NCBI GenBank assembly: GCA_038331135.1
Contig: JBBQOS010000048.1
Span: 1-6,236, forward strand
Reading direction: 5' to 3'
Length of the DNA: 6,236 nt
Origin: UBA9337 sp038331135
Lineage (GTDB): Bacteria > Patescibacteriota > Minisyncoccia > Moranbacterales > UBA9337
Shown here: positions 4,788 to 6,236 of the stretch, in pieces
Layout of the letters: each line of letters opens with the position of its first letter
Numbering within the stretch: the first letter of the stretch is position 1
Translations under genes and position numbers: made by a program
Notes under the pieces: model-generated
Databases searched by the model: none
Seen by the model: the letters and a program-made list of their open reading frames with translations, nothing else
Told to the model about the DNA's origin: nothing

Positions 4788-5838
4788 TATATTTCGTTAG
4801 CTGAGACTTAAATTCCTTGCCATAAATATCCCAAAGTGTCAGAAAAAGCGCCATTATAACTGGTCCAATGATAAAACCTAACAATCCAAAAGAAATAATA
4901 CCCCCTAAGGTAGCAAAGAAAACCAAAAGTGGATGAATAGCAGTATCGCCACCTACTAATTTTGGGCGTAAAACATTATCTATGAAAGAGATAACCACGG
5001 TACCAAAAACTAAAATAAAAATTCCCTGCCAGATATTGCCCATAAAAATCATAATAATTCCCACAGGCGCCCAAACCAATGCAGAGCCGATAGCAGGAAT
5101 AATTGAAAGTCCTATCATAATAATTCCCCAAATCACAAAGGATGGCACACCTGCAATAGCAAACATCATTCCACCTAACGTTCCTTGAATCACGCCCACT
5201 ATCAAAGTTCCTTTGAGAGTAGCTCTAACCATAGATGAAAACTTTCCCTTAAGTACTGTCTCATACTCATCCTTAAGTGGGCTGAGGTACATTATTTTTT
5301 TTATAATCGTCTTACTTTCAACTAAAAAATAATACAGGGTAAAAAACATTACAAAAATCCAAAGTACCGATCCGACTACGTTTTGATAAACTCTTTGAAT
5401 AAATGCCAGTGCCCCACTGCTGATTCTTTCGACTGATTTGCTAATCTGACCTTGATCAAAAAAATCATTTATATTCATTGATTGAGAAAATTTTGAATTT
5501 TTCAAAACTTCTAAAGAACTAGCAATATGATTTTGATAAAAATTATCTTCCGCAACTATTCTTTGATATGCTCCGTTTATTTCGTTGGCAACTAAGCCAG
5601 TTATAGCCACAACTGGCAGAACTATTACAAATAAAACCAACAAACAAGTTAGCAGAGAACTGATGTGTGGCCGTTTAGTTTTTTTGACTAAATATTGATA
5701 AGGGTTATGAAAAGTCGCTGCCAAAACAGCCGCCATTATAATAGCTGTCAAGAATGGCTGAAATAAAAAAAATGCTGCTACGGAGATACTTAATAAAATT
5801 ACAAAAAAGAAGTAGATGTTTAAATTTTTTATTTGCAT
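4780..5838 (-). CDS. AI-2E/PerM-family transporter-like membrane protein (352 aa)
   Basis: This is a polytopic inner-membrane protein of the AI-2E transporter (PerM/YdiK/TqsA) family. Substrates in the family are mostly uncertain; export of autoinducer-2 or ions has been proposed for some members. The N-terminal membrane segments (about 8-40 and 60-84) precede a soluble region (85-150). The C-terminal half carries the family hallmarks: GVIQGTLGGMMFAIAGVPS at 215-233, IIPAIGSALVWAP at 246-258, IDNVLRPKLVGG at 286-297, HPLLVFFATLGGI at 302-314 and GFIIGP at 321-326. I chose the ATG at 5838 because MQIKNLNIYFFF gives a family-like N-terminus of normal length and follows a good promoter at the right distance. 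The frame stays open to 6009, but that extension is repetitive and non-conserved. The stop overlaps the start of lgt, so the two are probably co-transcribed. No function beyond the family is assigned. Confidence 0.93.
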   Translation of the reverse strand: MQIKNLNIYFFFVILLSISVAAFFLFQPFLTAIIMAAVLAATFHNPYQYLVKKTKRPHISSLLTCLLVLFVIVLPVVAITGLVANEINGAYQRIVAEDNFYQNHIASSLEVLKNSKFSQSMNINDFFDQGQISKSVERISSGALAFIQRVYQNVVGSVLWIFVMFFTLYYFLVESKTIIKKIMYLSPLKDEYETVLKGKFSSMVRATLKGTLIVGVIQGTLGGMMFAIAGVPSFVIWGIIMIGLSIIPAIGSALVWAPVGIIMIFMGNIWQGIFILVFGTVVISFIDNVLRPKLVGGDTAIHPLLVFFATLGGIISFGLLGFIIGPVIMALFLTLWDIYGKEFKSQLTKYNV

Positions 5839-5872
5839 ATTTTTTAAGATTAGAATTAACTTTATTACTAAT

Positions 5873-5901
5873 ATAATAGCATATAGCATGGAAGATGTTA
5901 A
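5873..5901 (-). promoter_or_regulatory. Near-consensus sigma-70-type promoter for the PerM-type gene and lgt
   Basis: On the minus strand TTAACA (5901-5896, 5 of 6 matches to TTGACA) is followed after exactly 17 nt by TATTAT (5878-5873, 5 of 6 matches to TATAAT). Transcription would begin near 5866, 28 nt before the ATG at 5838. This supports that ATG against starts further upstream. The -35 box lies in the first of the two 20-nt repeat copies at 5883-5938. Confidence 0.6.
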
Positions 5902-5938
5902 CCTATGGCATAAAGCACATAGTATGGAACATATTAAC
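5883..5938. repeat. Two imperfect 20-nt direct repeats with a 36-nt period
   Basis: ATAGCATGGAAGATGTTAAC (5883-5902) and ATAGTATGGAACATATTAAC (5919-5938) match at 17 of 20 positions. Their starts are 36 nt apart, and the preceding AGCA/AGCA bases also agree. Two copies are too few for a CRISPR array and the units are not palindromic. The upstream copy provides the -35 box of the promoter; the other copy has no good -10 partner. Confidence 0.65.
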
Positions 5939-6179
5939 ACGTTAGCATTTGAGCAAAAGAACAAAAAAATAATAATAAAATGAATTTCCAAATAATAACT
6001 CTCTCTCAATTTTCATTCAATATTCAATATTTAATGTTTGACTACAATATTAACTTTGAATTTTAAACTGTAATTTTTAATTTTGAACTTTTGATTACTA
6101 TAATTCTTAAATTCCCCAATTCGTAATTTGTAGAGAATCCGTAATTCGTAGTAAGAAAAAAAACTTCAAAATTCTATTC

Positions 6180-6236
6180 TTATTTAATCAAATCCTCATC
6201 ACGGATTTTTTTATGATAAGTAATAGCAAAGCGATG
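6180..6236 (-). CDS. uvrC: Excinuclease ABC subunit C, last 18 codons (5' part outside window)
   Basis: The frame entering from the right edge reads HRFAITYHKKIRDEDLIK and then TAA. HRFAI-x-[YGF]-H-[RK]-K-x-R is the conserved extreme C-terminus of UvrC, the helix-hairpin-helix end of the nuclease that makes both incisions in UvrABC nucleotide excision repair. Only the tail is in view, so domains and length cannot be checked. It is on the same strand as the PerM-type gene, 341 nt away. That gene has its own promoter, so the two are probably separate transcripts. Confidence 0.8.
   Translation of the reverse strand, partial: HRFAITYHKKIRDEDLIK

Larger units (their letters stand above)
5839..6179. 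other. AT-rich intergenic spacer with promoter and low-complexity repeats
   Basis: These 341 nt between uvrC and the PerM-type gene hold no convincing gene. They contain the promoter at 5873-5901 and a pair of 36-nt-spaced repeats (5883-5938). Two stretches of simple repeated words follow: ATTCAATATTCAATATTT around 6017-6034, and AATTCGTAATTTGTAG followed by CCGTAATTCGTAG at 6118-6151. An A8 run near 6155-6163 reads as T8 on the minus strand, but I see no hairpin before it, so no uvrC terminator is called. No tRNA or other RNA gene is recognisable. Confidence 0.6.

Noticed and set aside
4982..5188. Plus-strand frame rich in Ile, Pro and Thr
   Set aside because: It is the reverse complement of conserved membrane segments of the PerM-type gene, and its monotonous composition reflects that.
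5883..5938. CRISPR array fragment
   Set aside because: There are only two imperfect repeats, without dyad symmetry, and no cas genes are in view. The 16-nt interval is too short for a spacer.
5839..6009. N-terminal extension of the PerM-type protein by 57 residues to an ATG at 6009
   Set aside because: The extension is encoded by repeat-bearing AT-rich DNA, crosses a near-consensus promoter, and has no family similarity. Starting at 5838 gives normal length and a 28-nt leader.
6191..6212. AAATCC/GGATTT hairpin followed by T's, resembling a plus-strand terminator
   Set aside because: It lies within the conserved C-terminal codons of uvrC, which is read on the other strand, and no plus-strand gene precedes it.
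1..6236. Genetic code 25 (UGA as glycine) for the whole genome
   Set aside because: More than 1,300 codons of well-identified genes contain no internal TGA, and TGA serves as the stop in ATGA and ATGTTTGA gene overlaps. Only one site would need it.

Overview
The window looks like AT-rich chromosomal DNA of a small-genome bacterium. A member of the Candidate Phyla Radiation (Patescibacteria) is my best guess, and it is an inference. The grounds are start codons without Shine-Dalgarno sequences, short intergenic gaps holding GC-rich dispersed repeats in an AT-rich background, and divergent carbonic-anhydrase-like proteins of a kind I associate with that group. No phylogenetic marker is complete enough to place it further. 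TGA is read as a normal stop: five real genes contain no internal TGA, and several end in TGA at natural family boundaries.

Left part (1-2280), plus strand. The C-terminal part of an IS30-type DDE transposase runs off the left edge. A good promoter and a complete RluA-family rRNA pseudouridine synthase follow. Next come a perfect 14-bp palindrome inside a longer hairpin, a small lipoprotein gene, and a short remnant of a YceI-domain gene. A strong hairpin terminator (2240-2274) separates these genes from the convergent minus-strand block.

Middle (2287-3767), minus strand. This is a two-gene operon of beta-carbonic-anhydrase-like proteins joined by an ATGA overlap. The first protein (347 aa) has CxDxR and HxxC metal-site motifs. 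It also carries a nine-residue segment encoded exactly by a palindromic repeat. The second is a small beta-CA-like protein interrupted by one in-frame TGA, at the place where the family normally has glycine. Each half keeps one half of the metal site. This operon is the most unusual content of the window.

Right part (3780-6236), minus strand. A GC-rich repeat cluster lies between the operons. The distal repeat has overwritten the 3' end of lgt (prolipoprotein diacylglyceryl transferase), giving it a foreign 16-residue tail. Upstream and overlapping lgt by 8 nt is an AI-2E/PerM-type membrane protein gene with a near-consensus promoter. Then comes about 340 nt of AT-rich, repeat-laden spacer. 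At the right edge are the last 18 codons of uvrC. Lgt is the enzyme that would lipidate the small lipoprotein encoded at 1856-2077; otherwise the genes look like unrelated housekeeping functions around the carbonic-anhydrase-like pair.
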